DNA of 44,889 bases from Bacteroidota bacterium (GTDB lineage Bacteria; Bacteroidota; Bacteroidia; Chitinophagales; Chitinophagaceae): contig JAEZDR010000162.1 of NCBI GenBank assembly GCA_023433265.1, forward strand, positions 1-44,889. Direction: 5' to 3'. Both the position numbers and the translations under genes were made by a program. Below are positions 1 to 7,357 of the stretch, piece by piece. How positions within the stretch are numbered: the stretch's first letter is position 1; every line of letters begins with the position of its first letter. Under the pieces are notes generated by a model. It ran no database searches, was not told where the DNA came from, and saw only the letters and a list, made by a program, of their open reading frames with translations.

Positions 1-163
1 ATTGTATGTTTCCTCTACCGACCAGTTGTCCGGATGGGGCAATAGCCCAATTGGAGATTTTCTCTACCGACCTGTTGACCCTATGGGGCAATGACCCAAT
101 TGTAGGTTTCCTCTACCGACCTGTTGCCCCGATGGGGCAATGGCCCATTGTAGGCTTCCTCTC
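1..163. repeat. Tandem array of ~49-bp palindromic repeat
   Basis: Three full units start at about 1, 50 and 99 (periods 49, 49 and 48), and a fourth begins at 147 and fades after about 163. Each unit has the order ATTG..., CTCTACCGACC, GTTG(C)CC, ATGGGGCAA, then CCCA. Unit 3 holds a perfect hairpin, TTGCCCC-GAT-GGGGCAA (124-140), followed by a second odd palindrome CAATGG-C-CCATTG (138-150). The array may continue beyond the left edge. A highly similar inverted copy of the core lies at 14232-14261. No unique spacers separate the units, so it is not a CRISPR array. Confidence 0.85.
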
Positions 164-192
164 TTTCTTCCAACTGTGGGCCTATCAACCAA

Positions 193-214
193 AAAGCCAC
201 CTCACGGTGGCTTT
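193..214 (-). terminator. Terminator of the nfu gene
   Basis: Perfect 9-bp stem AAAGCCACC / GGTGGCTTT with a TCAC loop, placed just past the stop codon of the minus-strand gene at 237-836. On the minus strand the stem is followed by TTGG rather than a long U run, but the A/T-flanked stem resembles the other terminators in this window. Confidence 0.7.
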
Positions 215-236
215 GTTATTAATTACAGCCCGAAGC

Positions 237-836
237 TTATTCCGCTTCTGCTACTACTTCTTTTACCTCAGGGATCATGCGTTTCATCATGCCTTCGATA
301 CCTGCCTTTAAGGTAATCATAGATGAGGGGCAGCCACTGCAGCTTCCCTGCAGGGTGAGGCTGACCACGCCGTCGTTGTAGCTCTTGAATTGTATGGCGC
401 CACCATCCATTTCTACGGCAGGCTTTACATAGTTTTCGAGCAGTTCTTTTACCCGCTTAACTACATCATCATCATCTGCGCTTACGGTGTTGGTAGCTTC
501 CTGCTTTAGCTTGGAAACTTCTTCGTCGTTTACGACAGGTTTGTTTTCTTCCAAATATTCTTTGAGGAATTGCTTGATGGTAGGAATGATGTCCTGCCAA
601 TCGTCGGTTTCAGGCGTTTTTGTGAGCGTAACAAAGTTGCTGGCAATGAATACGCCTTTGATGAATGGGAAACTGAACAACTCTTTGGCAAGCGGAGATG
701 CTGCGGCTTTTACTTCGTCCTGGAAATCGATGCTGCGGCCGGGATAAAGGAGTTTGTTTGCAACAAACTTCATCGTCTCAGGATTAGGCGTCATTTCGGT
801 GTATATACTTATTACGGGGTTGCCGGTCTTAATCAT
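237..836 (-). CDS. NifU/Nfu-type iron-sulfur cluster scaffold/carrier
   Basis: Two-domain protein of about 199 residues. The N-terminal part (TEMTPNPETMKFV, roughly residues 10-95) matches the Nfu/NifU N-terminal scaffold domain. The C-terminal part carries the NifU-like motif GSCSGCPSS with Cys166 and Cys169, which in this family bridges a transient 4Fe-4S cluster between two subunits for delivery to apo-proteins. The open frame extends to a TTG at 857, but the ATG at 836 gives the normal family N-terminus and is preferred. Length and both domains look complete. It stands alone, with a terminator right behind it and a 214-bp gap to the next gene upstream. A cytoplasmic Fe-S maturation role follows from the family. 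Confidence 0.9.
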   Translation of the reverse strand: MIKTGNPVISIYTEMTPNPETMKFVANKLLYPGRSIDFQDEVKAAASPLAKELFSFPFIKGVFIASNFVTLTKTPETDDWQDIIPTIKQFLKEYLEENKPVVNDEEVSKLKQEATNTVSADDDDVVKRVKELLENYVKPAVEMDGGAIQFKSYNDGVVSLTLQGSCSGCPSSMITLKAGIEGMMKRMIPEVKEVVAEAE

Positions 837-1050
837 AACGAATAATTGAGAACCCAAAAATATGAATTATCCGCGGGTTCAATTGTATTAGAAATGTTAG
901 ATTAACCTGCTGCGAAGCCTTACTAAGGAATGTGTGTATAATCCACTGCCTGGCTCCCACCGGCCACCTGCTGTATTTTCTTCTTCCTGCTCATATCTCT
1001 CTAATTTGATAATACAGGAAAGAAAACTATGCCAAACCTGTAACGTGCTG

Positions 1051-2175
1051 TTAAACAGGCCAAAGTTGGCTGACTAAATGTTGTGCATTGATCTGATTAT
1101 TGAAGATGCGGGATAGCAACAAACGTCTCCGGCCGACTTCTTCTGCTGCGAAGGGGAGCTGCATCAGCTCATTTAGCATACTCGGCATCTTTGCGAGGGT
1201 GCTAACGTGGCAAAGCGATTCGAGCCCTGTACCCTGAACAGTTTCGTTGTTAACCAAACAATGCCTGCCGTTATAGAGGGCGTTTATTAATTTTAGCTTG
1301 ATGCCGGTAGCGCTGAGCGATGGGAGAATATTGACCTGGGCGTTTGCAATTAGCTCTTCCATTTCCTGCCCGGAGGGGTTTTGTACAAGCCGTACGTTTT
1401 TAAAAGCGCCTAGTTGCTTTGAAAGCGCCGCAGATGGCTCTTTGCCTGCCACTACGAGTTTATACGCTACTTTACTGAAGACTTCGCTTGCCAGCAGAGA
1501 TGCCATTTTTGCATTAGAGGCTACGCTGAGAGCTCCCTGGTAAAGGCAATCGGAACCTAATCCTTCGCGGCCGGTAACCTCCCATTGTGGAACGAAAAGC
1601 GGCAGGTAAGAAATTTGCCTGCACCCATAGCGTTGCCTGAAGTCCTGCTCGTCCTTTGGAGAAACAGCAAGCCAGCTACCCTTTCCTGCAACCTGCTGTT
1701 GGTAAGTGTGAAGCAAAGCACTCTCTGCTTTGTAGTGAATGCGCTTCCACATACCTTGCGTATTGATGGCGAGATCTTTATAGTAATCGCTTTCGATATT
1801 GTGGAGACGGGTAAACATTGCACGGCCTTCAAAAGCCTTCTGCGTGAGCGGAAAGGTGCAGTGAATACCCTCCATGAGGATGGGATAATCGTTTGAAAGC
1901 AGGTTAGTCTGCAACTCTTGGTTACTTCGACTGGCTACGATATAAGGAAGCCCGCTGCGGAAAGACTTTAGGAAAGACTGCCGGGGATAATACTGCACTG
2001 AAGCGCAGTACTGGTTAAGCATTTTTTGTGGGGGCCTGCCATAGCTAAAGCAATGGAGGTGAATGGACACTCCAAATTCCTGTAAAGCGGGAAGCTTGTA
2101 GAAAAGATCGAAGACTCCGCCGTAATCAACAGGATAAGGCACTGTGAGGCATACTATATTGAGGTGTTTGCTCAC
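1051..2175 (-). CDS. Glycosyltransferase (GT-B fold, family 4-like)
   Basis: About 374 residues. The N-terminal half (LNIVCLTVPYPVDYGGVFD) has the usual acceptor-side Rossmann beginning of GT-B enzymes. The C-terminal half has a donor-side segment with SATGIKLKLINALYNGR followed by QGTGL, the place where nucleotide-sugar binding residues sit in family 4/1 enzymes. The longest frame starts at a TTG (2196). I prefer the GTG at 2175 because GTGA then overlaps the TGA stop of the upstream glycosyltransferase (2172-2174), the classic translational-coupling arrangement. Sugar and acceptor cannot be told from sequence. Pairing with a second glycosyltransferase suggests a surface glycan, glycolipid or protein glycosylation step (inference). 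Confidence 0.8.
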   Translation of the reverse strand: MSKHLNIVCLTVPYPVDYGGVFDLFYKLPALQEFGVSIHLHCFSYGRPPQKMLNQYCASVQYYPRQSFLKSFRSGLPYIVASRSNQELQTNLLSNDYPILMEGIHCTFPLTQKAFEGRAMFTRLHNIESDYYKDLAINTQGMWKRIHYKAESALLHTYQQQVAGKGSWLAVSPKDEQDFRQRYGCRQISYLPLFVPQWEVTGREGLGSDCLYQGALSVASNAKMASLLASEVFSKVAYKLVVAGKEPSAALSKQLGAFKNVRLVQNPSGQEMEELIANAQVNILPSLSATGIKLKLINALYNGRHCLVNNETVQGTGLESLCHVSTLAKMPSMLNELMQLPFAAEEVGRRRLLLSRIFNNQINAQHLVSQLWPV

Positions 2176-3272
2176 AGCGGTAAAAGTTGGTTCCAATAGT
2201 TAACTAATACTTTCTCCTCCTGCTGCCAGCTGAGGTGCTCACGTGCTGCGAGGCAGTTGTTTCTAAGCCGGGTATAGAGCTCTTCGTCATTCAATAACCG
2301 ATTGAGAGCAAGGGCGATGGTTTCCCTGCAGGTATCATCAACCATTAAGGCCACCTCGTATTGGCTATTGATAGCAGCATATTCAGGATAGTTAACGCAT
2401 ACCTGGGGTACACCCGCCATTATATAATCGAAGAAACGGTTGGACAGGGAATAATATTGGTTGAGCCCGGTAGCTTCAAACAGCGTTACGGCAGCATAGG
2501 CTGTGGGGGTTATATTTTTTAGATCGGCAGGTAGTACATAGCCCCTCATGTCTATTTTGTTTTGGAGGTGATGTTGCCTGACAAGGTCAATCGCCTGCCG
2601 GAAGAAATTGCCATCTCCGCAAACTACCAGTTTTGCAGGCACGGCGGCCATAGCCGGAATGAGGGTTTCGAAACTGCGGCCTTCGTTAACGGCTCCCTGG
2701 TAAATGATGAACTTTTCGCGCGAAGTATCCCTTCCGGGCAATTGGGTAAGCACAGGGAGGTTGCGCACAATTGCATAGTTAACGCCGTAACGCTTGTTGA
2801 GTTCCTGCTTAATAAAAAGGTTTACTGTATAGCCGTTAGCAAACGATGGAACGGCGAGCCGCTCAACGGCCTTCCAGCATTTATGGATAAGGGGGCGGGT
2901 AACGATTTCTTTTTGTTCGGTGAATAACTCATGGGCATCGTAGACCCGCGGGATACCCTTGAGGCGAGAAACGAACAGGACCGGTAGGATGGTATCGAGG
3001 TCTATGGCGCAAATAGCATCGGCTTTCTGCATAAGCAGCCAGCCGAACAACCTGAGGTTATACTCGGCATAGAACAGAAATCCGGAATTAAAGAATAGGC
3101 GTATGCGCTGTAATTGAAACGCTTGGCGGGTGAGTGCCGGCGATTTGCCGTGCTTACGGCCAACAAGGGTAACCTGGTAGCCTGCATTGGCCAGTGAAGT
3201 ACAAATGCGCTGCATGCGCTGGTCGAAAACCAGGTCGTTTGTAACAGTAAGCAGGATGCGCTTTGAAGTCAT
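2172..3272 (-). CDS. Glycosyltransferase family 4-like
   Basis: About 366 residues. It opens with MTSKRILLTVTNDLVFDQRM, typical of a GT-B N-terminal Rossmann domain. Later come VVCGDGNF (donor domain strand) and EATGLNQYYSLSNRFFDYI followed by MAGVPQVC, which corresponds to the E-x7-E region of retaining family 4 enzymes, here with a SLSNRFFDYI variant. The open frame extends upstream to 3386 through low-complexity repeat DNA, so the ATG at 3272 is chosen. It overlaps the next glycosyltransferase by 4 nt (GTGA) and probably forms a two-gene operon. No membrane helix is evident, so a cytoplasmic or peripheral membrane enzyme is expected. Substrate unknown. Confidence 0.82.
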   Translation of the reverse strand: MTSKRILLTVTNDLVFDQRMQRICTSLANAGYQVTLVGRKHGKSPALTRQAFQLQRIRLFFNSGFLFYAEYNLRLFGWLLMQKADAICAIDLDTILPVLFVSRLKGIPRVYDAHELFTEQKEIVTRPLIHKCWKAVERLAVPSFANGYTVNLFIKQELNKRYGVNYAIVRNLPVLTQLPGRDTSREKFIIYQGAVNEGRSFETLIPAMAAVPAKLVVCGDGNFFRQAIDLVRQHHLQNKIDMRGYVLPADLKNITPTAYAAVTLFEATGLNQYYSLSNRFFDYIMAGVPQVCVNYPEYAAINSQYEVALMVDDTCRETIALALNRLLNDEELYTRLRNNCLAAREHLSWQQEEKVLVNYWNQLLPL

Positions 3273-3340
3273 GAAAGGTGGACAAAGATAGAGTGAATAG
3301 GGTTGAGAGATGTGAGGGCATGGTAGGACATAGTCGTAGA

Positions 3341-3368
3341 TAGTAGTACATAGATAGTAGTACATAGA
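3341..3368. repeat. 14-bp direct duplication (two heptamers)
   Basis: TAGTAGTACATAGA occurs twice back to back (3341-3354 and 3355-3368). A related, partly matching segment GACATAGTCGTAGA sits immediately before it. The unit splits into two 7-nt blocks, in line with heptameric short tandem repeats. It lies 70-95 bp upstream of the chosen start of the glycosyltransferase at 3272. Confidence 0.8.
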
Positions 3369-3584
3369 AAGGAAGGGGGATGACAAAATCTTGCGAGGAG
3401 GAGCATAAACATACTCTAAACCAGTCAGTTACTCTGTTGTGAATGGATTTTGGAAGCGTACCAATTGCTTTACTAAAGCGTCAACATAGCGTACCATTCT
3501 TATTCAAATAGTTGCCTGTTCGGTTGAGGGGAAAGTGCACGGGAGGACAAAAATATGCATGCAAAGCACGCAGTATGTGTGGGC

Positions 3585-3672
3585 AGGTATAAGCTAGGTA
3601 TAAGGGAGGTATTAGAGATGTGGTAGGCAGGCAGTGCCTATGCAGTGCTGATGTGGTACTGGGGTGGTAGGG
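3585..3672. repeat. Degenerate 11-bp tandem array, 8 units
   Basis: Eight consecutive 11-mers without any gap: AGGTATAAGCT, AGGTATAAGGG, AGGTATTAGAG, ATGTGGTAGGC, AGGCAGTGCCT, ATGCAGTGCTG, ATGTGGTACTG, GGGTGGTAGGG. Position 3 is G in all eight units, position 1 is always A or G and position 4 always T or C. The sequence drifts along the array while the period is strictly kept. Confidence 0.75.
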
Positions 3673-3790
3673 CGATATTGGGTATCTGCTACTGCAAAAG
3701 TGCAGTTCCAGGCTATGACAGTGTAGCCTGAGGGCTTAGTTTCCCCGGAAAATCAGGATGGTGCCATTGAGGAGATATGGTGTTTCCTTT

Positions 3791-4339
3791 CTAAGCTCTT
3801 GCAAGATGGACTGAACAGGATCGGGAGCCGATGTGCTGGCCCCGGAGCACTTGTTGGGCAAGGCAGAGTAAATCTTCTTGCGTATAGGTATTGAGTAGTT
3901 GCAGCAACCTGCCGGCTGATAAGGCAATATAATCCTCCGTGATGGACAGAGCGTATGGAAAGCGTTTGCGGGGTTTGCGCTTGCGTAATTTATTTGGCAG
4001 CAGAAACTGCTGTTGTTGTGCATGTTGTTGCAGGCGTATGATGGTTTCATCTACATCCAGCCCCATCTTGATGTAGTGAATAGCAGCCGTTTTTAGCTGG
4101 CAGAAGAGGGAATAGACCTTCTGTTCTTTTGGCAGTGAGCGATAGACTTTAGAGGCTAGTTTGTTGCCTTGGGCAAAACGTTTGCAGCTACGGCGGCTGC
4201 CTTCGAAGGCGCGGTGTTTCCAGAACTTTTTAGCGGTGAGGCTGCTTTTAGAGCGGACGTGAAACTCCTCCCCTACCTTGTAATAGGTGGCGCCCTGGAT
4301 GGTGCCGGTGAATCGTATGGTGCCGCACTGGTAGGCCAT
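3791..4339 (-). CDS. Lineage-restricted hypothetical protein (KSSLT family)
   Basis: About 182 residues starting at MAYQCGTIRFTGTIQGATYY. The N-terminal pattern GTI-x-FTGTI-x-G-x-(T/S)YYK followed by V-R-x-KSSLTAKKF resembles a group of basic, uncharacterised proteins I know from Bacteroidota genomes. It is strongly basic throughout, with a predicted all-helical C-terminal half and a QHAQQQQ stretch; there is no signal peptide or membrane helix. The longer frame to 4375 would read into heptamer repeats, so the ATG at 4339 is chosen. It is flanked by short-period repeats on both sides (4351-4385 and 3585-3672) and has no functional neighbour. Function unknown; phage- or element-derived structural or DNA-binding roles are only guesses. 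Confidence 0.6.
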   Translation of the reverse strand: MAYQCGTIRFTGTIQGATYYKVGEEFHVRSKSSLTAKKFWKHRAFEGSRRSCKRFAQGNKLASKVYRSLPKEQKVYSLFCQLKTAAIHYIKMGLDVDETIIRLQQHAQQQQFLLPNKLRKRKPRKRFPYALSITEDYIALSAGRLLQLLNTYTQEDLLCLAQQVLRGQHIGSRSCSVHLARA

Positions 4340-4350
4340 GTGGTGAACGG

Positions 4351-4385
4351 GCAATAGGCAATAGTGAATAGTCAATGGTGAAAGA
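4351..4385. repeat. Heptameric short tandem repeat
   Basis: Five 7-nt units in a row: GCAATAG, GCAATAG, TGAATAG, TCAATGG, TGAAAGA. The core pattern is nnAATAG. It begins 12 bp upstream of the start codon of the hypothetical gene at 3791-4339, exactly where its ribosome binding region or promoter should lie. Confidence 0.75.
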
Positions 4386-4804
4386 TGGAAAATTGGCTAT
4401 TCCCCGGTCAATATTTGAAGGGGAAGATAAGGGGATTGGTGGAGGTGGAAAATGATAAATGTCAGGAAAGCTGGCGCGGATAAGTTGACTATTAAATGTG
4501 GGACTTTAAGCTTCTCATACCAAGTTCCCCTATGGGGCAGCGAAGGAATGCTATTGTTGCTGAAGAACACCAGCAATGGAAAGAGGTAGGTTGAGCAATA
4601 AAGGAGCAGGGAGTTGAAGGACTAAAGCCCGGTATATATAACAGGTTGTTTCCTCCGGCATGAGAAGTTAATGTGGCTTCGGCGGCGGCAGCCATGGATG
4701 CGTGGGTGGCAGTTGAAGTGAGTGACACCTAATGGGCTTGGGCGGGGTTGGTAGCCCGGACAAAAAAGACAGTACCTCGATTTTTAGGCAGCGGCACAAC
4801 CTGT

Positions 4805-4856
4805 CAGTTTATCCTTTTAAGCCAGTTAAACTGCCATTTTATTCATTGCAAATGGC
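4805..4856 (+). promoter_or_regulatory. Overlapping inverted repeats upstream of groES
   Basis: Two perfect 7-bp dyads share a base. CAGTTTA (4805-4811) pairs with TAAACTG (4827-4833), and GCCATTT (4833-4839) pairs with AAATGGC (4850-4856) across a 10-nt spacer. They lie 118-170 bp before the groES start codon. The CIRCE heat-shock operator is absent, so these dyads are candidates for an alternative control site. The regulator is unknown. Confidence 0.45.
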
Positions 4857-4973
4857 CGGTGCAGCCAAGGTTTGGGGTGAAAAACTGCTAAAATGACCTT
4901 ATTTCGCGCGTGGCACAGAAATCGTTCAGTGCGAGCAGAAATCCCAAAACCGTAAATACTAAAACATACAATT

Positions 4974-5255
4974 ATGGCAAATTCACTAAAAGTAACCCCT
5001 CTTCATGACAGGGTGATTGTAAAAGCAGCCGCTGCAGAAGAAAAGACAGCAGGTAGCATCATCATCCCGGATACAGCAAAAGAGAAGCCTCAACGCGGCG
5101 TAGTTGTGGCAGCCGGATCGGGCAAAAAAGACGAGCCTATGACTGTGAAAGTAGGCGACAATGTATTGTATGGTAAGTATGCCGGAACTGAAATTCAGAT
5201 TGAAGGCAGCGACTACCTGATAATGAGAGAAAGCGATTTACTGGCTATTGTGTAA
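4974..5255 (+). CDS. groES: Co-chaperonin GroES
   Basis: 93 residues, the usual length for the 10-kDa co-chaperonin. VTPLHDRVIVKAAAAEEKT is the conserved N-terminal strand, GSIIIPDTAKEKPQ is the mobile loop that docks onto GroEL, and the C-terminal part GSDYLIMRESDLLAI is typical. GroES caps the GroEL ring in the cytoplasm and closes the folding chamber during the ATP cycle. The gene begins at the ATG at 4974 and lies 65 nt before groEL in the same orientation, forming the standard two-gene operon. Confidence 0.98.
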   Translation: MANSLKVTPLHDRVIVKAAAAEEKTAGSIIIPDTAKEKPQRGVVVAAGSGKKDEPMTVKVGDNVLYGKYAGTEIQIEGSDYLIMRESDLLAIV

Positions 5256-5320
5256 GCCGGTGATACCCTGAGTTATTTGCACACATTCCACATTAACACT
5301 AAAACAAAAATTCCTGAAAT

Positions 5321-6964
5321 ATGGCTAAGCAAATCTTCTTCGATATTGAAGCAAGAAATAAGATGAAAAAGGGTGTTGACACACTAGCTAACGCGGTGAA
5401 AGTAACCCTTGGACCAAAAGGTCGCAATGTAGTTATAGAAAAGAAATTCGGCGCTCCGTCCGTAACTAAAGACGGTGTAACCGTAGCAAAAGAAATAGAA
5501 TTGGAAGACCCAATTGAAAACATGGGTGCTCAGATGGTGAAAGAAGTAGCATCAAAAACTGCTGACATTGCAGGTGATGGTACTACTACAGCCACTGTAC
5601 TGGCGCAATCTATCATAAGCGAAGGTTTGAAGAACGTAGCTGCAGGTGCCAACCCAATGGACCTTAAGCGTGGTATTGATAAAGCTGTTGCAGCTGTAAT
5701 TGCTAACCTGAGGAGCCAAAGCCAGCAGGTAGGAAACGACAGCAGCAAAATAGAGCAGGTTGCTACTATTTCTGCTAACAGCGACGAAACAATTGGTAAG
5801 CTGATAGCTGAAGCTATGAGCAAAGTAGGTAAAGAAGGTGTTATAACTGTAGAGGAAGCAAAAGGCACAGACACTACAGTGGATGTAGTAGAAGGTATGC
5901 AGTTTGACAGGGGTTACATTTCTCCTTACTTCGTTACCAACAGCGAGAAAATGGAAGCTGAGTTGCAGAACCCATACATCCTTATCTATGATAAGAAGAT
6001 ATCTGCAATGAAGGACATTCTTCACATACTGGAGAAAGTAGCACAGAGCGGCCGTCCGTTGGTTATCATTTCAGAAGACCTGGAAGGTGAAGCACTTGCT
6101 ACACTGGTTGTAAACAAACTGCGCGGTACACTGAAAGTAGCTGCAGTAAAAGCTCCGGGCTTTGGCGACAGGCGTAAAGAAATGCTGCAGGACATTGCAG
6201 TACTTACAGCAGCTACTGTTATTAGCGAAGAGCAAGGTTACAAACTTGAGAATGCAGACCTTACTTACCTTGGACAGGCAGCAAGCATCAGCATTGACAA
6301 AGACAACACAACAATTGTAGGTGGTAAAGGTGAAAAATCGAACATCACCGCAAGAGTTAACCAAATAAAAGCTCAGATTGAGTCTACTACTTCTGACTAC
6401 GACCGTGAGAAACTGCAGGAGCGTCTTGCCAAGTTGAGCGGTGGTGTTGCCGTACTTTATGTAGGTGCAGCCACAGAGGTAGAAATGAAAGAAAAGAAAG
6501 ACAGGGTTGATGACGCATTACATGCAACAAGGGCTGCTGTAGAAGAAGGCATCGTACCCGGAGGTGGTGTTGCTTACATACGCGCTATCGCTTCATTGGA
6601 AGACCTTAAAGGTGGTAACGAAGACGAAACTACCGGTATCCAGATTGTAAAGCGCGCTATTGAAGAGCCTATCCGCCAGATTGTTATCAACAGCGGCATT
6701 GAAGGATCTATCGTAGTTCAGAAGATCAAAGAAGGAAAAGCTGACTTTGGATTTAATGCACGCACAGAGGTTTATGAAAACCTGTTTGCAGCTGGTGTAA
6801 TTGATCCAACTAAAGTAAGCCGCGTAGCCCTTGAAAATGCAGCTTCTATTGCCAGCATGCTGTTAACTACAGAGTGTGTAGTAGCTGACAAACCAGAGCC
6901 TAAGACTGCCGGAGCAGGAATGCCAGGTGGAATGCCAGGCGGAATGGGTGGAATGGATTATTAA
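5321..6964 (+). CDS. groEL: Chaperonin GroEL (Hsp60)
   Basis: 547 residues, full family length. Visible hallmarks are KVTLGPKGRNVVIEKKFG near the N-terminus, the ATP-binding AGDGTTTATVLAQ with its catalytic Asp, the apical-domain segment GYISPYFVTNSEKM, the signature AAVEEGIVPGGG and the Gly/Met-rich tail ending GGMPGGMGGMDY. It forms the double-ring folding chamber with GroES. The frame is intact and is followed by a strong terminator at 7019-7052, so the transcript most likely ends there. Heat-shock control is expected from the family, possibly through the dyads upstream of groES. Confidence 0.98.
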   Translation: MAKQIFFDIEARNKMKKGVDTLANAVKVTLGPKGRNVVIEKKFGAPSVTKDGVTVAKEIELEDPIENMGAQMVKEVASKTADIAGDGTTTATVLAQSIISEGLKNVAAGANPMDLKRGIDKAVAAVIANLRSQSQQVGNDSSKIEQVATISANSDETIGKLIAEAMSKVGKEGVITVEEAKGTDTTVDVVEGMQFDRGYISPYFVTNSEKMEAELQNPYILIYDKKISAMKDILHILEKVAQSGRPLVIISEDLEGEALATLVVNKLRGTLKVAAVKAPGFGDRRKEMLQDIAVLTAATVISEEQGYKLENADLTYLGQAASISIDKDNTTIVGGKGEKSNITARVNQIKAQIESTTSDYDREKLQERLAKLSGGVAVLYVGAATEVEMKEKKDRVDDALHATRAAVEEGIVPGGGVAYIRAIASLEDLKGGNEDETTGIQIVKRAIEEPIRQIVINSGIEGSIVVQKIKEGKADFGFNARTEVYENLFAAGVIDPTKVSRVALENAASIASMLLTTECVVADKPEPKTAGAGMPGGMPGGMGGMDY

Positions 6965-7018
6965 TTTGAAGCTGGGGACCAGGGCTGTAAGCCCTATAAC
7001 CAAGAGCCTTATAAAAAG

Positions 7019-7052
7019 AATCCCCGCAATTAAATTCGCGGGGATTTTTTTT
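7019..7052 (+). terminator. Rho-independent terminator of groESL
   Basis: Perfect 9-bp stem AATCCCCGC (7019-7027) / GCGGGGATT (7038-7046), with a 10-nt loop, followed by a T tract to 7052. It begins 55 nt after the groEL stop codon. Confidence 0.92.
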
Positions 7053-7059
7053 ATGCACA

Positions 7060-7093
7060 TTGTTGATATTGTAAAAATGTGTTATTATATTTA
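7060..7093 (+). promoter_or_regulatory. Candidate Bacteroidota promoter before small ORF
   Basis: TTG at 7063-7065 and TATATTTA at 7086-7093 are separated by 20 nt. This agrees with the -33 TTTG / -7 TAnnTTTG layout of the primary sigma factor in Bacteroidota, with one mismatch in the last position of the -7 box. The predicted transcription start falls at or next to the ATG at 7099. Confidence 0.4.
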
Positions 7094-7098
7094 CAACG

Positions 7099-7212
7099 AT
7101 GGGTAAAATCATTCGATATATTCTCTCTGCTCTCGGACTTAGAAGAAGAAGCAGGCTGGCTAAAACCGCCGGCGGTAAGGATATTTTCAATAACCCTTTT
7201 ATTATTTTGTAG
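7099..7212 (+). CDS. Putative leaderless small basic protein (37 aa)
   Basis: The ATG at 7099 opens a 37-codon frame ending in TAG at 7210-7212. The peptide starts MGKIIRYILSALGL, a short amphipathic or hydrophobic stretch, and continues RRRSRLAKTAGGKD, which is strongly basic. It ends in a hydrophobic NPFIIL. A promoter-like pair sits immediately upstream, so any transcript would be nearly leaderless. It lies between the groESL terminator and a convergent gene. I do not recognise the family; it could be a chance frame. If real, the composition suggests membrane or nucleic-acid contact. Confidence 0.35.
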   Translation: MGKIIRYILSALGLRRRSRLAKTAGGKDIFNNPFIIL

Positions 7213-7357
7213 CTGTAGTGGGGAGATTAGACCCTCTCCGTTTTGTAACCCCTTGTTGAAAATACCTTGTGCTGCTGAATCCTTCTATCCTGAAAACAGC
7301 CCCCTTTGCCGCTGCCGTGGCGGAAACGGTTACGTTGTAGTAGTGCTGCAGGTGGCT

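Larger units (their letters stand above)
3273..3790. other. Repeat-rich non-coding stretch between glycosyltransferase and hypothetical gene
   Basis: About 518 bp without a credible gene. It contains a 14-bp duplication (3341-3368) near the glycosyltransferase start and an 11-bp-period array (3585-3672) downstream of the hypothetical gene. The remainder is unremarkable mixed sequence; I see no RNA gene or clear promoter. Confidence 0.6.
4340..4973. other. Non-coding region upstream of groES
   Basis: About 634 bp. It holds heptamer repeats at 4351-4385, a small CCCC-TAT-GGGG hairpin at 4527-4537 and two overlapping dyads at 4805-4856 upstream of groES. An open frame on the minus strand at 4492-4728 has no coding character and was not called. 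Confidence 0.55.

Noticed and set aside
1..163. Possible CRISPR array
   Set aside because: The whole 49-bp period is conserved; there are no unique spacers and no cas genes nearby.
4517..4541. Diverged copy of the 49-bp palindromic repeat
   Set aside because: Only the CCCTATGGGGCA part matches; the CTACCGACC block is replaced by CATACCAAG. Too weak to call.
4492..4728. 78-codon minus-strand frame
   Set aside because: Low-complexity Ala/Ser/Thr composition, no ribosome binding site, and no family resemblance.
4911..4925. Sigma-54 type promoter (TGGCAC) before groES
   Set aside because: The -12 element expected after five bases is TCGT instead of TTGC, so the pair does not match.
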